From: Mesorhizobium neociceri
Lineage (GTDB): Bacteria; Pseudomonadota; Alphaproteobacteria; Rhizobiales; Rhizobiaceae
Length of the DNA: 64,000 bases
Direction of reading: 5' to 3'
NCBI RefSeq assembly: GCF_013520985.1
Contig: NZ_JACDTY010000005.1
Span: 124,001 to 188,000 of the forward strand
Positions within the stretch are counted from its first letter, which is position 1, and each line of letters opens with the position of its first letter. Below are positions 1 through 8,719 of the stretch, one piece after another. The notes beneath the pieces were generated by a model that saw only the letters and a list, made by a program, of their open reading frames with translations, had not been told where the DNA came from and made no database searches. Both the position numbers and the translations under genes were made by a program.

Positions 1-958
1 CGTCGTCGCCGATCAGATTTTCCATGACGCAGTTGGAATGCCGGCCGGGGTTGCCCAGCGGCAGGCCGGCAATGGCGCGGATATGCTGCTCGAATTGCGA
101 GACGACGCAGGCGGCTTCCGTCCAGTGGCCGGAATTGTGCACGCGCGGCGCTATTTCGTTGGCCAAGAGCGAGCCGTCGGCAAGCACGAAGAACTCGACG
201 CCGATGACGCCGACATAGTCGAGGGCTGACAGGATCTTTGCCGCCGCCGCTTGTGCGGCGGCTGCGGTCTCCAGCCTGATTGCAGCCGGCAAGGTCGAGG
301 TATGCAGGATCCCGTCGCGGTGGATATTCTCGGCCGGATCGTAGGCGGCGACCGCGCCGTCCAACCCGCGCGCGGCGATCACCGAAACTTCGCGCTCGAA
401 GGCAACGAAGGATTCCAAGATCAGCGGCACATTGCCCATGGCCTCGCAGGTGCCGGCAAAGCCGCCAGTCTCCATGTTGCGGAAGACGCGCTGGCCCTTG
501 CCGTCATAGCCCATGCGGCGGGTCTTCAAGATACCGCTGCCCGAGAACTCTCTCAGCGCTGCGGTCAGTTCGTCGTCATTGTCGACGGTGCGGAAATCCG
601 CTGTCTTGATCCCGATGCCGTTGAGGAATTGCTTCTCCGCCACCCTGTCCTGGGCGACTTCCAACGCCCTGGGCGGCGGATAGACCGTCACCTTGGCAGC
701 AAGCGCGCTGGCGGCGGCCACCGGCACATTCTCGAATTCGTAGGTGACAACGGCGCTGGCTGCTGCCAGTTCGGCAAGGGCTGCCGCATCGTCATAGGCC
801 GCCGTGATCTGGCGGTTGGCCACTTGAGCTGCCGGGCAGGCCGCCTGCGGTTCGAGGATCACGGTGCGGTAGCCGAGCCGGGCCGCCGCCATGGCTAGCA
901 TGCGCCCGAGCTGGCCGCCGCCGATAATGCCGATGGTCGATCCCGCGGGCAGGCTCAC
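1..958 (-). CDS. purK: 5-(carboxyamino)imidazole ribonucleotide synthase PurK (3' end cut by window edge)
   Basis: PurK is an ATP-grasp enzyme that carboxylates AIR to N5-CAIR in purine synthesis. The minus-strand reading frame runs open to the left edge, so about 319 residues are present and the C-terminus is missing (the family is usually about 360). The N-terminus carries the glycine-rich [10 protein letters not shown] segment (residues 11-20) typical of PurK. The start is a GTG at 958 that overlaps the purE TGA as GTGA, which implies translational coupling with purE upstream. The product of PurK is the substrate of PurE, so the pair forms a standard two-step operon. Confidence 0.93.
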   Translation of the reverse strand, partial: MSLPAGSTIGIIGGGQLGRMLAMAAARLGYRTVILEPQAACPAAQVANRQITAAYDDAAALAELAAASAVVTYEFENVPVAAASALAAKVTVYPPPRALEVAQDRVAEKQFLNGIGIKTADFRTVDNDDELTAALREFSGSGILKTRRMGYDGKGQRVFRNMETGGFAGTCEAMGNVPLILESFVAFEREVSVIAARGLDGAVAAYDPAENIHRDGILHTSTLPAAIRLETAAAAQAAAAKILSALDYVGVIGVEFFVLADGSLLANEIAPRVHNSGHWTEAACVVSQFEQHIRAIAGLPLGNPGRHSNCVMENLIGDD

Positions 959-1458
959 GGCGCGTCCGTCGGTTCGGCGGCGACCTTGGCGGTCTGGGCG
1001 GCGCGCCAGGCATCCAGCCGGGCAGCGAGCCGCTCGTCGTTGAGCGCCAGCACGGCGGCGGCGAGAAGGGCTGCATTGGCAGCCCCCGCCTTGCCGATGG
1101 CCAGCGTGCCGACCGGGATACCGGCAGGCATCTGGACGATGGAGAGCAGCGAATCCTGGCCCGACAGCGCCTTCGATTCGACGGGCACACCGAACACCGG
1201 CAGCGGGGTCATCGCCGCGGTCATGCCGGGCAGGTGGGCGGCACCGCCGGCGCCGGCGATGATCACCTTGTAGCCGGCCGCCTTGGCGCCCTTGGCGAAA
1301 TCATAGAGCCGGTCGGGGGTGCGGTGGGCTGAGACGATCAAGCGCTTGTGCGGGATGCCCAGCGCCTCAAGGGTTTCGGCGGCGTGGCGCATCGTTGCCC
1401 AATCGGACTGGCTGCCCATGATGATGGCGACGTCGGCGCGGTGGTCGGTCAAGCGCAT
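955..1458 (-). CDS. purE: N5-carboxyaminoimidazole ribonucleotide mutase PurE
   Basis: Class I PurE converts N5-CAIR to CAIR in de novo purine synthesis. The 167-residue protein has the family motifs GSQSDW (15-20), SAHRTPD (43-49, with the conserved His45) and [11 protein letters not shown] (69-79). The start is the ATG at 1458; the longer open frame upstream runs through the opposite-strand shadow of the anti-sigma gene and is not expected to be translated. It overlaps purK by four bases. The short spacing to the unrelated sigma/anti-sigma genes upstream leaves about 90 bp for its own promoter. Confidence 0.96.
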   Translation of the reverse strand: MRLTDHRADVAIIMGSQSDWATMRHAAETLEALGIPHKRLIVSAHRTPDRLYDFAKGAKAAGYKVIIAGAGGAAHLPGMTAAMTPLPVFGVPVESKALSGQDSLLSIVQMPAGIPVGTLAIGKAGAANAALLAAAVLALNDERLAARLDAWRAAQTAKVAAEPTDAP

Positions 1459-1547
1459 GCTCCCGGCGGCAAAGGCGCGCCTTAGCGGAATTCGCGCAAA
1501 GCCGCAAGGATAGGTGGCGGCCGACGGCGCGCCGGCCGCCAATCGAA

Positions 1548-2453
1548 CTATACCGCTGCCTTGCGGAAGCGCGCGACGAAATCGTCGAGTTCGGGGCGCT
1601 CCATGTCGGAGATCGCCCAGTAGGAGAAGGCGCCGTCGCTCCAGTGCACCATGGAGAAGCCGCCCGAGGAAACGTCCTTCGGCTCGGTGATACGGCCACC
1701 TTGCTGCGGTTCGGCGATCAGGGTGATCAGATGTTCGCGGTGGCGGTAGACCAGCGCCGGCACCGGCTTGCCGGAGACGACCTCGACCCGGCCGCCGATC
1801 AGTGCGAACCCGTCCGTGGCAAGATCGGGCGCCGGCGGCGACACGCCGATGCGGGCATCGAGCCATGGTTTTACCGTGTGGCGGTCGGACGAGACGATGT
1901 CGATCGGGCTGGCGGCGAGCAGGCTGCGGCGATGGTCGCCGGCGATCTCGGCAGCAATGCTGTCGGAGGCGCTGTTGAACATCACCCATTGCGTGGCGCC
2001 GCTGGCCAGCACTGCGGTCATGACGATCGATGCCGCCATCGCGCGCCAGTCGAACGAGCCGAACCGGCGCACCCTTGGCGATGGCCTTGCCTGGGACGGC
2101 CGCGTATCGGCCGCTCGCCGCTGTCCTGCGCCGGCACCAGCGATCAATCCCGGCAGCGCCGACGGTGCGCCCCGCTGGGGCTCCTGTTCCTGCATCGGCT
2201 GTTGTGATGATGCCATGCCGATCGCCGCAATGCGGGCCCGAAAGGCATCGCTGACATCGGGACGCGGCAAGCGGCTGACCGCGCCTTGCAGTGCAAGGAT
2301 GCGGGCGTGTTCGGCGGCAAGCGCCGGATCGGCAGCGATGCGCCGTTCCACGGCAAGCGCGGCCGCCGCATCGAGTTCGCCATCAACCAGAGCGTGGATC
2401 ATCAGCCTGATGCCTTCGGGATCATTGGGCAGTCCATCGTCATGCACGGTCAT
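1548..2453 (-). CDS. membrane-anchored anti-sigma factor (partner of the ECF sigma upstream)
   Basis: The 301-residue protein has a short cytoplasmic N-terminal helical region (about 13-75) of the kind that binds ECF sigma factors, a proline- and arginine-rich linker, one membrane segment (about 138-158) and a C-terminal extracytoplasmic domain. Its ATG overlaps the TGA of the sigma gene (ATGA), a classic arrangement for a sigma factor and its inhibitor. It should hold the sigma factor inactive at the membrane until a periplasmic or envelope signal arrives. No zinc-binding HxxxCxxC motif is visible, so it is not an obvious ZAS-type anti-sigma factor. Confidence 0.8.
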   Translation of the reverse strand: MTVHDDGLPNDPEGIRLMIHALVDGELDAAAALAVERRIAADPALAAEHARILALQGAVSRLPRPDVSDAFRARIAAIGMASSQQPMQEQEPQRGAPSALPGLIAGAGAGQRRAADTRPSQARPSPRVRRFGSFDWRAMAASIVMTAVLASGATQWVMFNSASDSIAAEIAGDHRRSLLAASPIDIVSSDRHTVKPWLDARIGVSPPAPDLATDGFALIGGRVEVVSGKPVPALVYRHREHLITLIAEPQQGGRITEPKDVSSGGFSMVHWSDGAFSYWAISDMERPELDDFVARFRKAAV

Positions 2454-2989
2454 GGCGCTCTCCCCAGTTCGGACGCAAGCAGGCCGCGGGCCCGCGCCAG
2501 CCGTGACATCACAGTGCCGATCGGCACGGCAAGCATCACCGATATGTCGCGGTAGCTGAGGCCGTTAATGTCGCGCAGCACCAACGTCTCGCGAAAGGGC
2601 TGCGGCAGCGCCGCGATCGCGGCTTCCAGTGCCGCCGTGTCGGACTTGGCGATCAGGCTGGCCTCCGGACCGTCTTCATCCGGCAGGCTGGCGCCGTGTG
2701 CTGCGGCCATCTCGTCGAGATCGCCGAGGTCGCCGACGGCCATCATGCCGCGCGGCCGGTTGCGTGACATCCAGGTGTAGGCGGTGTTGCGCACGATGGT
2801 CAGCAGCCAGGCGCGCGGGTTGCCGCCGGCATAGCCGGCAATTCCGGCATGCGCCTTGATGCAGGCATCCTGCACGACATCCTCGGCATCGGCGGCATTG
2901 CCGGTCAGCCAACGTGCCAGCGCAAGCGCGTCGCCGAGATGCGGCAGCACCACTTCGTTGAAGCGTTCGGCCAGAGCCCTGTCGCTCAC
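2450..2989 (-). CDS. ECF-type RNA polymerase sigma factor
   Basis: A 179-residue ECF sigma factor from the GTG at 2989. Region 2.2 reads DAEDVVQDACIKA (about 34-46) and region 4 contains LPQPFRETLVLRDINGLSYR (about 128-147) followed by a helix-turn-helix around VPIGTVMSRL. The frame stays open to a TTG at 3139 and an in-frame ATG at 3121, but those extra residues overlap another frame with a strong ribosome-binding site and do not look like sigma sequence, so the internal GTG is preferred with moderate confidence. It is translationally coupled to its anti-sigma gene. The regulon is unknown; rhizobial sigma/anti-sigma pairs of this kind often sit beside a cupredoxin gene (see 3036-3236). Confidence 0.88.
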   Translation of the reverse strand: MSDRALAERFNEVVLPHLGDALALARWLTGNAADAEDVVQDACIKAHAGIAGYAGGNPRAWLLTIVRNTAYTWMSRNRPRGMMAVGDLGDLDEMAAAHGASLPDEDGPEASLIAKSDTAALEAAIAALPQPFRETLVLRDINGLSYRDISVMLAVPIGTVMSRLARARGLLASELGRAP

Positions 2990-3035
2990 AGCAGCACCAT
3001 GATCGGACACTCCAGGACGAACAGGCCGTGCGCTC

Positions 3036-3236
3036 TCAGCCAGCGCCGGTCTCGCCCTGCTTGTGCGGGCAAACCCCGCAGAAACAGGCAAAGCCGCCCG
3101 CAGTAGCGAAAGTGAATTCATCTGCGTCACCGGTGTCAAGCGCCATGGAAAGGGGACTGGTGACGCTCATGCGGTTCAGCGCATGACGACGGCTGACGCC
3201 GAGGCCCTGTTCACTGTCCTCAAAATGATGCGGCAT
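3036..3236 (-). pseudogene. possible decayed cupredoxin-like fragment
   Basis: A 66-codon minus-strand frame begins at the ATG at 3236, with a strong ribosome-binding site (GAGGAG, about 6 nt upstream). Its N-terminus holds a twin-arginine-like SRRHALNRM and its C-terminus reads FTFATAGGFACFCGVCPHKQ. That resembles the end of small blue-copper proteins, where the usual pattern is F-T-F-x-x-x-G-x-Y-x-Y-x-C-x-x-H-P-x-M. Here the histidine after the cysteine and the ligand methionine are lost, and the body of the domain is missing. It overlaps the possible long N-terminus of the sigma gene. Fragmentary homology is inferred by eye; it could also be an unrelated small protein. Confidence 0.4.
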
Positions 3237-3402
3237 GCCGGTCTCCTCAACGCCTGCAAGGGCGTATGTGGAGGAGACCTGTTGCGGCAGCGATTTATTC
3301 CCGCTTGTATCGCTTTCGGAGATCACGGAGTCGTGATCTGCGGCGTCTCGCGGCCTGACGAAGATAGGGCGAACAATCCTCTGACGATCAAAGGAGTCGC
3401 AT

Positions 3403-3759
3403 ATGTTGCGAGAAATGCGAGAACTAATTGAGTTCTTCATCCCGCATGCCCGCGATACCGAGACCTTGGAACGCCTGCTCCGAATGATCGACGACCGTGG
3501 CTCCTGGCCGAGGGCACATCACCTTTTTGATCATATCCGGCACAAGACGCTACGTGCACATCGCGTGCACGACATTCAGGCCGAAGCGCAGTTCTTGTTT
3601 GAAGAGGCCTGCGCCAAAACGCTGTTCAATTTTACCCATAGCACTGCACCATTCGATCCCGACTCACCGTACTGGATCGTGCCGAACGCGCTGACCTGTG
3701 CACAAAAGCTTGGGCTGGATCCGATGGATGTCGTCAGGATTGTTGCCAGGACCGACTGA
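3403..3759 (+). CDS. hypothetical protein, 118 aa
   Basis: A well-formed small gene with a GGAG ribosome-binding site 8 nt before the ATG. The protein is soluble, rich in charged helices at the N-terminus (about residues 1-75), and ends in a segment containing SPYWIVPNALTCAQKLGLDP. I do not recognise the family. It is transcribed divergently from the cupredoxin-like fragment and sigma operon, and converges on the PLP-enzyme cluster, whose stop lies 46 bp away. The upstream region 3237-3402 probably holds its promoter. Confidence 0.72.
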   Translation: MLREMRELIEFFIPHARDTETLERLLRMIDDRGSWPRAHHLFDHIRHKTLRAHRVHDIQAEAQFLFEEACAKTLFNFTHSTAPFDPDSPYWIVPNALTCAQKLGLDPMDVVRIVARTD

Positions 3760-3805
3760 CACGCATCGCGATCTGGCGAGACCTGGCTGTTGCTTTGCTT
3801 GGCGC

Positions 3806-5011
3806 TCAATCCGGCCAGCGCAGGGCGCCGGACGAATCCTTTCGCGGTTGTTTCATCGCATCCGCCGGCCGGTCGGCCGCGGTGAGCACGGCGCGCAGGC
3901 GCTCGGCGACGATCTCGGCTTCGCCGGGGTGCAGATTGCACGGGTCGAGGAAGAAATGGCCGCGCTCGACCTCGTGGTTGCGCACGATGATCGGCGGCGA
4001 GCCGGCGGCAAGTGCCGAGGCGAGGCCAGCGGCGGTGAAGCGGCTTTCGGGCGAGACGAAGATCTGCAGCCGGTCGAGCGGGTTGGCGGTGGGGTCGGGA
4101 ATGATATGGGCGGCGATGCCCGGAATGCCTTGCAACGAGCCCTTCCACAGATTGAGCGCTGCCTCCTCGCGCTGCCGGATGCCGGCATGGTCGCGCTTTT
4201 CCCAGGCTTCGAGCGCCGCCATGGTGCCGGCGATGCTTTCCTTGCCGACCTTCATGGCGCGGGCGACGCCGCGGTTCTGCAGATAGGCGGCGCGGACAAG
4301 ATCCTTGCGTCCCGTAATAATGCCGCTGGTCGGCCCCGAGAGGAACTTGTGGCCGCTGTAGACGACGATGTCGGCGCCGCGCGCCAGGAAGCTGCGCAGA
4401 TCATATTCGGAGGCCGCGTCGACGATCACCGGAACGCCCCTGGCGTGGCAGATCTCGCAGAATTCCTCGAGGGAAAGCATGCCGTACTGCACGGTGTGGT
4501 GCGCCACGACGTAGAGGCCTGCCGCCGTGCGCTCATTGATCGCTTCGCGCACGTGATAATCCTGGGTGACGCTGACGGTGCCCGCCGGAATGACCTTGGC
4601 GCCGGCCACGCGGATCGACTGGTCGATCGGCGCGCCGTAATTGACGATATGGCCAAGCTGGATGACGACTTCGGACTTCAGCCCTTCGGTATCGTCGGGC
4701 AGCCGTTCGATCGCCAGCAAATTGGTGCCGGTCATCGCCCCGGCGATCGCCATGGTGATGCCTGAGGCGCAGCAGGCGGTGATGAAGCCGGCCTCGCCGC
4801 CGGTCAGGCGGGCGCTGATCACGCTTGCGGCGCGCTGCAGATCGTCCATCTCCACCCATTGCGAGGCGATCTCGGCCATGGCGCTGATCGCCTCGGGAAC
4901 GATGATCGAGGCGCCGAGCGTCGTCATCGTGCCGGAGACGTTGATGATCGGCCTTAGTCCCAGCCGTTCGCGGATCGTGGTGTTGGAGCCGGTGTCGGAA
5001 TAGGTTTTCAT
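3806..5011 (-). CDS. SelA-like PLP-dependent enzyme (aminotransferase fold, ammonia-lyase type)
   Basis: A 401-residue fold-type I PLP enzyme related to SelA and to D-glucosaminate-6-phosphate ammonia-lyase. The likely PLP lysine is K222 in [15 protein letters not shown], preceded by the PLP-binding aspartate in [10 protein letters not shown] (194-203); the N-terminus has the [13 protein letters not shown] signature of this subgroup. The ATG at 5011 is chosen because an AAGGGA site lies about 10 nt upstream; the in-frame TTG at 5020 would be too close to it. It is the last gene of a cluster with RidA and an amino-acid ABC transporter. A role in deaminating an imported amino acid or amino sugar acid is inferred; the substrate cannot be read from sequence. 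Confidence 0.82.
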   Translation of the reverse strand: MKTYSDTGSNTTIRERLGLRPIINVSGTMTTLGASIIVPEAISAMAEIASQWVEMDDLQRAASVISARLTGGEAGFITACCASGITMAIAGAMTGTNLLAIERLPDDTEGLKSEVVIQLGHIVNYGAPIDQSIRVAGAKVIPAGTVSVTQDYHVREAINERTAAGLYVVAHHTVQYGMLSLEEFCEICHARGVPVIVDAASEYDLRSFLARGADIVVYSGHKFLSGPTSGIITGRKDLVRAAYLQNRGVARAMKVGKESIAGTMAALEAWEKRDHAGIRQREEAALNLWKGSLQGIPGIAAHIIPDPTANPLDRLQIFVSPESRFTAAGLASALAAGSPPIIVRNHEVERGHFFLDPCNLHPGEAEIVAERLRAVLTAADRPADAMKQPRKDSSGALRWPD

Positions 5012-5031
5012 TTTCAGCAATCCCTTGACTG

Positions 5032-5493
5032 TCAGGCGGCGATCTCGACGACCGCTTCGATTTCGACGGTGATGTTTCCAGGCAGCGAGCCGACGCCGAT
5101 CGCCGAGCGGGCGTGACCGCCTATTCTGTCGAAGACGTTGGCGAACAGATCCGAGCAGCCATTGACGACCTTCGGATGGTCGCTGAAGGTCGGCGTCGCG
5201 TTGACGAAGCCGAGCAATTTGACGACACGCACGATGCGGCCGAGATCGCCGGCGGCAGCATGCATGACAGCCAGCAGATTGAGCCCGGTGAGCTGGGCAT
5301 GCTCATAGGCCTGCTCGACGGTGACGTCCTCGCCGACCTTGCCGGTGCACAGCGTGCCGTCGGCGCGCAGCGGCCCCTGGCCCGAGAGAAAGATCAACCG
5401 GCCGCTCTCGGCATGGGTGACGAAATTGGCGATCGGTGTCGGCGGCTCGGGCAGCGTCAGGCCGAGTTCGGCGAGCCGGATGTAAGGCGTCAT
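5032..5493 (-). CDS. RidA/YjgF family enamine/imine deaminase
   Basis: A 153-residue YjgF/RidA-family protein, somewhat longer than the usual 130 because of an N-terminal extension. It shows [10 protein letters not shown] (34-43) and the C-terminal block [20 protein letters not shown] (128-147), characteristic of the family; the Arg of ARSAIGV occupies the place of the substrate-binding arginine. RidA proteins hydrolyse reactive 2-aminoacrylate-like enamines and imines released by PLP enzymes. It lies 20 bp upstream of the SelA-like PLP enzyme on the same strand, so it may clear an imine intermediate made by that enzyme. Confidence 0.9.
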   Translation of the reverse strand: MTPYIRLAELGLTLPEPPTPIANFVTHAESGRLIFLSGQGPLRADGTLCTGKVGEDVTVEQAYEHAQLTGLNLLAVMHAAAGDLGRIVRVVKLLGFVNATPTFSDHPKVVNGCSDLFANVFDRIGGHARSAIGVGSLPGNITVEIEAVVEIAA

Positions 5494-5530
5494 GGAAGAA
5501 TTCTCCTTGGGGCGGCTTCAGCCGCCCATA

Positions 5531-6325
5531 TCAGAAATGCGAGGCGCGGAACCGCGCCAGGAAAGAGCGCAGGCGCTCGTTGGTGGTCTCCTGGGCGAGG
5601 ATCTCCTTCGGCGGGCCGACAGCGCTGACACCGCCATCGGCCATGAAGACGATGCGGCTCGAAGCGTCGCGGGCAAAGGCCATTTCGTGCGTGACCATCA
5701 CCATGGTCATGCCGTCTTCGGCGAGGCTGCGCACAACGGCCAGCACCTCGCCGACCAGTTCGGGATCGAGCGCGGATGTGATCTCGTCGAGCAGCAGAAT
5801 CTTCGGTTCCATGGCGACGGCGCGGGCAATGCCGACGCGCTGCTGCTGGCCGCCGGAGAGTTCCGCCGGCAGGCTTTCAGCCTTGTGGGCCAGGCCGACG
5901 CGGCCAAGCCAATGCTCGGCGATCTGGCGTGCTTCGGCCTTGCTCTTGCCGCGCACTTTGGTGAGGCCGAGCATGATGTTGCCGGCGGCGGTGAGATGCG
6001 GAAACAGGTTGAAGCTCTGGAACACCATGCCGGTCTCGGCGCGCATGGCGGCCAGGTCGCGCTCGCTGCGCCGCTGGCGCGCGCCGGCCTCGCGAAAACC
6101 GACCTCCTTGCCGTCGATGCGGATCGAGCCGCTGTCATAGCTTTCGAGGAAGTTGACGCAGCGCAAAAGGGTCGTCTTGCCGCTGCCCGAAGGGCCGATG
6201 ACGGTGACCACCTCGCCCTTGTCCACCTTGAGGCTGACCGCGCGCAGCACCTCGACCGAACCGAAGGCTTTCGAGACCCCGGCAATGTCGAGAAGGGCTG
6301 TCGTGTCGTTCGAGCTTGTGGCCAT
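5531..6325 (-). CDS. polar amino-acid ABC transporter, ATP-binding protein
   Basis: A 264-residue ABC ATPase of the HisP/GlnQ class. Walker A is GPSGSGKT (44-51), the Q-loop glutamine sits in VFQSFNLFPH (101-110), the signature is LSGGQQQR (156-163) and Walker B is ILLLDE (176-181); the switch histidine is in VMVTHE. The Walker-B tail reads DEITSALDP where DEPTSALDP is usual, a minor oddity. The ATG at 6325 is used; the longer open frame adds unconserved sequence overlapping the permease gene. It powers the two permeases encoded just upstream. Confidence 0.95.
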   Translation of the reverse strand: MATSSNDTTALLDIAGVSKAFGSVEVLRAVSLKVDKGEVVTVIGPSGSGKTTLLRCVNFLESYDSGSIRIDGKEVGFREAGARQRRSERDLAAMRAETGMVFQSFNLFPHLTAAGNIMLGLTKVRGKSKAEARQIAEHWLGRVGLAHKAESLPAELSGGQQQRVGIARAVAMEPKILLLDEITSALDPELVGEVLAVVRSLAEDGMTMVMVTHEMAFARDASSRIVFMADGGVSAVGPPKEILAQETTNERLRSFLARFRASHF

Positions 6326-6329
6326 CGTG

Positions 6330-6980
6330 CTAGTCCCGGATGAAGGCAAAGCGCCGTTCCAGCCGCCGGCTGGCGTAGGAAAGCGCATAGTTGACGGCGA
6401 AATAGATCAAGGCGCCGAGGATGTAGAGCGGCATCGCCTCATAGGTGCGGCCGATGACCTGGTTGATCGCCTGCATCAAATCGGTGATGCCGAGCAGCGA
6501 GACCAGCGCGCTGCCCTTGACCGCGTCGGTGACACCGTTGATCCAGGGCGGCAGGAAGCGGCGGAGGGCCTGCGGAAAGATGACAGAGGTGAGCCGCTGG
6601 CGAAAGGTCAGGCCGATCGCCATCGCCGCCTCGGACTGGCCTTTGGGAATGGAGCCGACGGCGCCGCGCACATATTCGACGACCTGCGCCGTTTTGAACA
6701 AGGTCAGCGCCAGCACCGCTGCCCAGAACGATTGCAGGTGCAGCCCAGCGGCGGGCAGGCCGTAATACACGAAGAACATCAGCACCAGGATCGGGATGCC
6801 GCGGATGGTGTCCGAGAAGATGCGCACCGCCCAGCGCACCGGCGCTGGGCCATAGACGAGGCCGACGCCGAGCGCGACGCCGGCAATCAGCGACAGCACC
6901 ACGACGAGCAGCGACACCCACAAGGTCACGGCGAAACCCTGGGCGAGGAACGGCAGGGCGTAAAGGATCTGGCTAAGCAT
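6330..6980 (-). CDS. amino-acid ABC transporter permease (HisM/GlnP type)
   Basis: A 216-residue inner-membrane permease with about five hydrophobic segments, the DTIRGIPILVLMFFVYYGLP block and the EAA-loop segment AAMAIGLTFRQRLTSVIFPQ (about 139-158) that contacts the ATPase. Both are typical of polar amino-acid importers. It lies 4 bp from the ATPase start and 1 bp from the next permease, so the genes form one operon. It probably pairs as a heterodimer with the second permease. Confidence 0.94.
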   Translation of the reverse strand: MLSQILYALPFLAQGFAVTLWVSLLVVVLSLIAGVALGVGLVYGPAPVRWAVRIFSDTIRGIPILVLMFFVYYGLPAAGLHLQSFWAAVLALTLFKTAQVVEYVRGAVGSIPKGQSEAAMAIGLTFRQRLTSVIFPQALRRFLPPWINGVTDAVKGSALVSLLGITDLMQAINQVIGRTYEAMPLYILGALIYFAVNYALSYASRRLERRFAFIRD

Positions 6981-6981
6981 G

Positions 6982-7647
6982 TCAGCGCGCCGCCCTGAAC
7001 CGGCGCTCGACCAGCCGCAGGCCGAAGAGCAGGGTGTAGCCGGTCACCAGATACATTGCCGTCGTCACCAGATAGACCTCGACGATGCGGAACGTGTTGA
7101 AGTTGATCCACTGGGCGCCGTAGGTCAGCTCGGGCACGGAGATGACCGAGGCGATGGACGTGTCCTTGAACAGCGAGATGAAGGTGTTGGAGAGGGCCGG
7201 CAAGGTTATGCGCAGCATCGTCGGCAGGCGCACGTGAACAAGCCGCTGCCAAGGCGTGAGCCCGATCGCCTTGCCGGCATCTAGCTGCCCGCGCGGCACG
7301 GCTTCCAGCCCGGAGCGGAACACCTCGACCAGATAGGCGCCGCTATAGACCGACAGCGTCAGCACGAACGAGGTCGGCGCGTCGTAGGCGAGATCGACCA
7401 CCGTCGGCACGCCGTAGAAGACGAGATAGACCAGCAGGATCAGCGGCACGTTGCGGATGAATTCGACATAGGCGGCGATGATGCCCCGTACGACGCGCCC
7501 CGCCGAAACGTACCAGACCGCCAGTACGAGCCCGATGACGATGCCGATGGCGATCGAGATGACGGCGAGCTCGAGACTGAGCAGCAGGCCACCCCACAGC
7601 TTGTCGAAATGCCGCCAGATCAGGTTGAAGTTGAGGGCATAGCCCAT
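6982..7647 (-). CDS. amino-acid ABC transporter permease, second subunit
   Basis: A 221-residue permease with several hydrophobic helices, a periplasmic-side YVEFIRNVPLILLVYLVFYG block and the EAA-loop LDAGKAIGLTPWQRLVHVRL. It resembles its neighbour at 6330-6980 in layout and family but not closely in sequence, as expected for the two halves of a heterodimeric permease. The order substrate-binding protein, permease, permease, ATPase is standard for the polar amino-acid class. Confidence 0.94.
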   Translation of the reverse strand: MGYALNFNLIWRHFDKLWGGLLLSLELAVISIAIGIVIGLVLAVWYVSAGRVVRGIIAAYVEFIRNVPLILLVYLVFYGVPTVVDLAYDAPTSFVLTLSVYSGAYLVEVFRSGLEAVPRGQLDAGKAIGLTPWQRLVHVRLPTMLRITLPALSNTFISLFKDTSIASVISVPELTYGAQWINFNTFRIVEVYLVTTAMYLVTGYTLLFGLRLVERRFRAAR

Positions 7648-7733
7648 GCGTCCGCCTCAATATCCAACGTGGCATCACGCTGTCGAGGAAAAGGAGGCGG
7701 AAGGGCGTTTGCTCGCCCCTCCGTCGGCTTTTG

Positions 7734-8603
7734 TCAGATCACCGGAAAACCGGGATGCCGCGCCGGCGGCTCCAACCCGAAATAGTCCTTCAATGCCGCG
7801 TCGTAGAGCGCCGTTTCATGACCGAACATTGCGGTCGCGAAGGTCGTGTTGACGAAGGCCAGCCAGTCGAGATCGCCCTGCCGCAGCGCGGCGCCGTAAA
7901 GCATCGAGAACCAGCTCTTGCCGGCATCGAAATACTTGTCGGGATTGCGAGAGGCGAGCCAGCGGACCGTCGAGAGATCTACGGCGGCCGCGTCGACGCG
8001 CTTCGATTCCAGTGCCTGCAGCACGTTGGCCTGAGTGTCGATCTGCATCACTTGTGACTCCGGCAAGACGAGATGCACATTTGCCTCGGCATCGACGTTC
8101 TGCAGGATGGAAATCCGCGTTGCCGAACCGCCGGCGAGCAGCTTGTCGAAGGTCTTGTTCTCGGCTGTCGGAAGCGTCAGCAGTGCGACGCCCTCGACGT
8201 AGTACGGCCTGGAGAAGTTGATCAGCTGCGAGCGCTGGGCGGTCATGGTCATGAATTGGATGGTGATGTCGACCTTGTTGGTGGTGACATTCGGAATGCG
8301 CTGCGCCGGGTCCTGCATGACGAACTCGACCTTGGTCGGGTCGTCAAAAAGCCCCTTGGCCAGGATGTGCCCCATGGTGATATCCATGCCGACGAGTTCG
8401 CCGGCATCGTTCTCGAAATGCCAAGGCGCGTTGGTGCTGCCGGTGCCGACGATCAGCTTGCCGCGGTCGAGCGCGGTGCGCAGCACGCTGTCGGTTGCGG
8501 CCTGTGCTGCCGCCTTTTCGGCGCTGACCGCGGTCATCACGCCGGCCGTTGCCAGTCCGGCCATGCCCAGTTTCAGAAAATCTCGCTTGGATGCGTCGTT
8601 CAC
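7734..8603 (-). CDS. periplasmic substrate-binding protein of the amino-acid ABC transporter
   Basis: A 289-residue family 3 solute-binding protein. The start is a GTG with a perfect AGGAGG 5 nt upstream. The N-terminus, KRDFLKLGMAGLATAGVMTA (6-25), looks like a Tat signal with KR in place of the usual RR, followed by an AQA cleavage site near residue 35. The mature part has the paired-lobe pattern (LIVGTGSTNAPWHFENDAGE at about 50-69, then the metal-free hinge regions). It should deliver a small polar amino acid or related compound to the permeases. It is the first gene of the operon and faces the divergent IclR regulator. Confidence 0.92.
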   Translation of the reverse strand: MNDASKRDFLKLGMAGLATAGVMTAVSAEKAAAQAATDSVLRTALDRGKLIVGTGSTNAPWHFENDAGELVGMDITMGHILAKGLFDDPTKVEFVMQDPAQRIPNVTTNKVDITIQFMTMTAQRSQLINFSRPYYVEGVALLTLPTAENKTFDKLLAGGSATRISILQNVDAEANVHLVLPESQVMQIDTQANVLQALESKRVDAAAVDLSTVRWLASRNPDKYFDAGKSWFSMLYGAALRQGDLDWLAFVNTTFATAMFGHETALYDAALKDYFGLEPPARHPGFPVI

Positions 8604-8638
8604 TGCGACCTCCTGTTCGTTTGAGTTCCCCTTACAGG

Positions 8639-8700
8639 CACATGTGTCGCATGCGATTTGTCTCTTACAAAAGACACATGTATCCTATACAAGACAGATA
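8639..8700. promoter_or_regulatory. divergent promoter region with inverted repeats, likely IclR operator
   Basis: The gap between the binding-protein gene and the iclR-type gene holds stacked palindromes: CACATGTG (8639-8646), TGTCT-N8-AGACA (8659-8676) and GTATCCTATAC (8680-8690), with a further AAGACA word at 8691-8696. IclR-family proteins bind such short inverted repeats between themselves and their target operon. That this one controls both directions is inferred from position. Confidence 0.55.
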
Positions 8701-8719
8701 CTAACATCAGGAATCAGTT

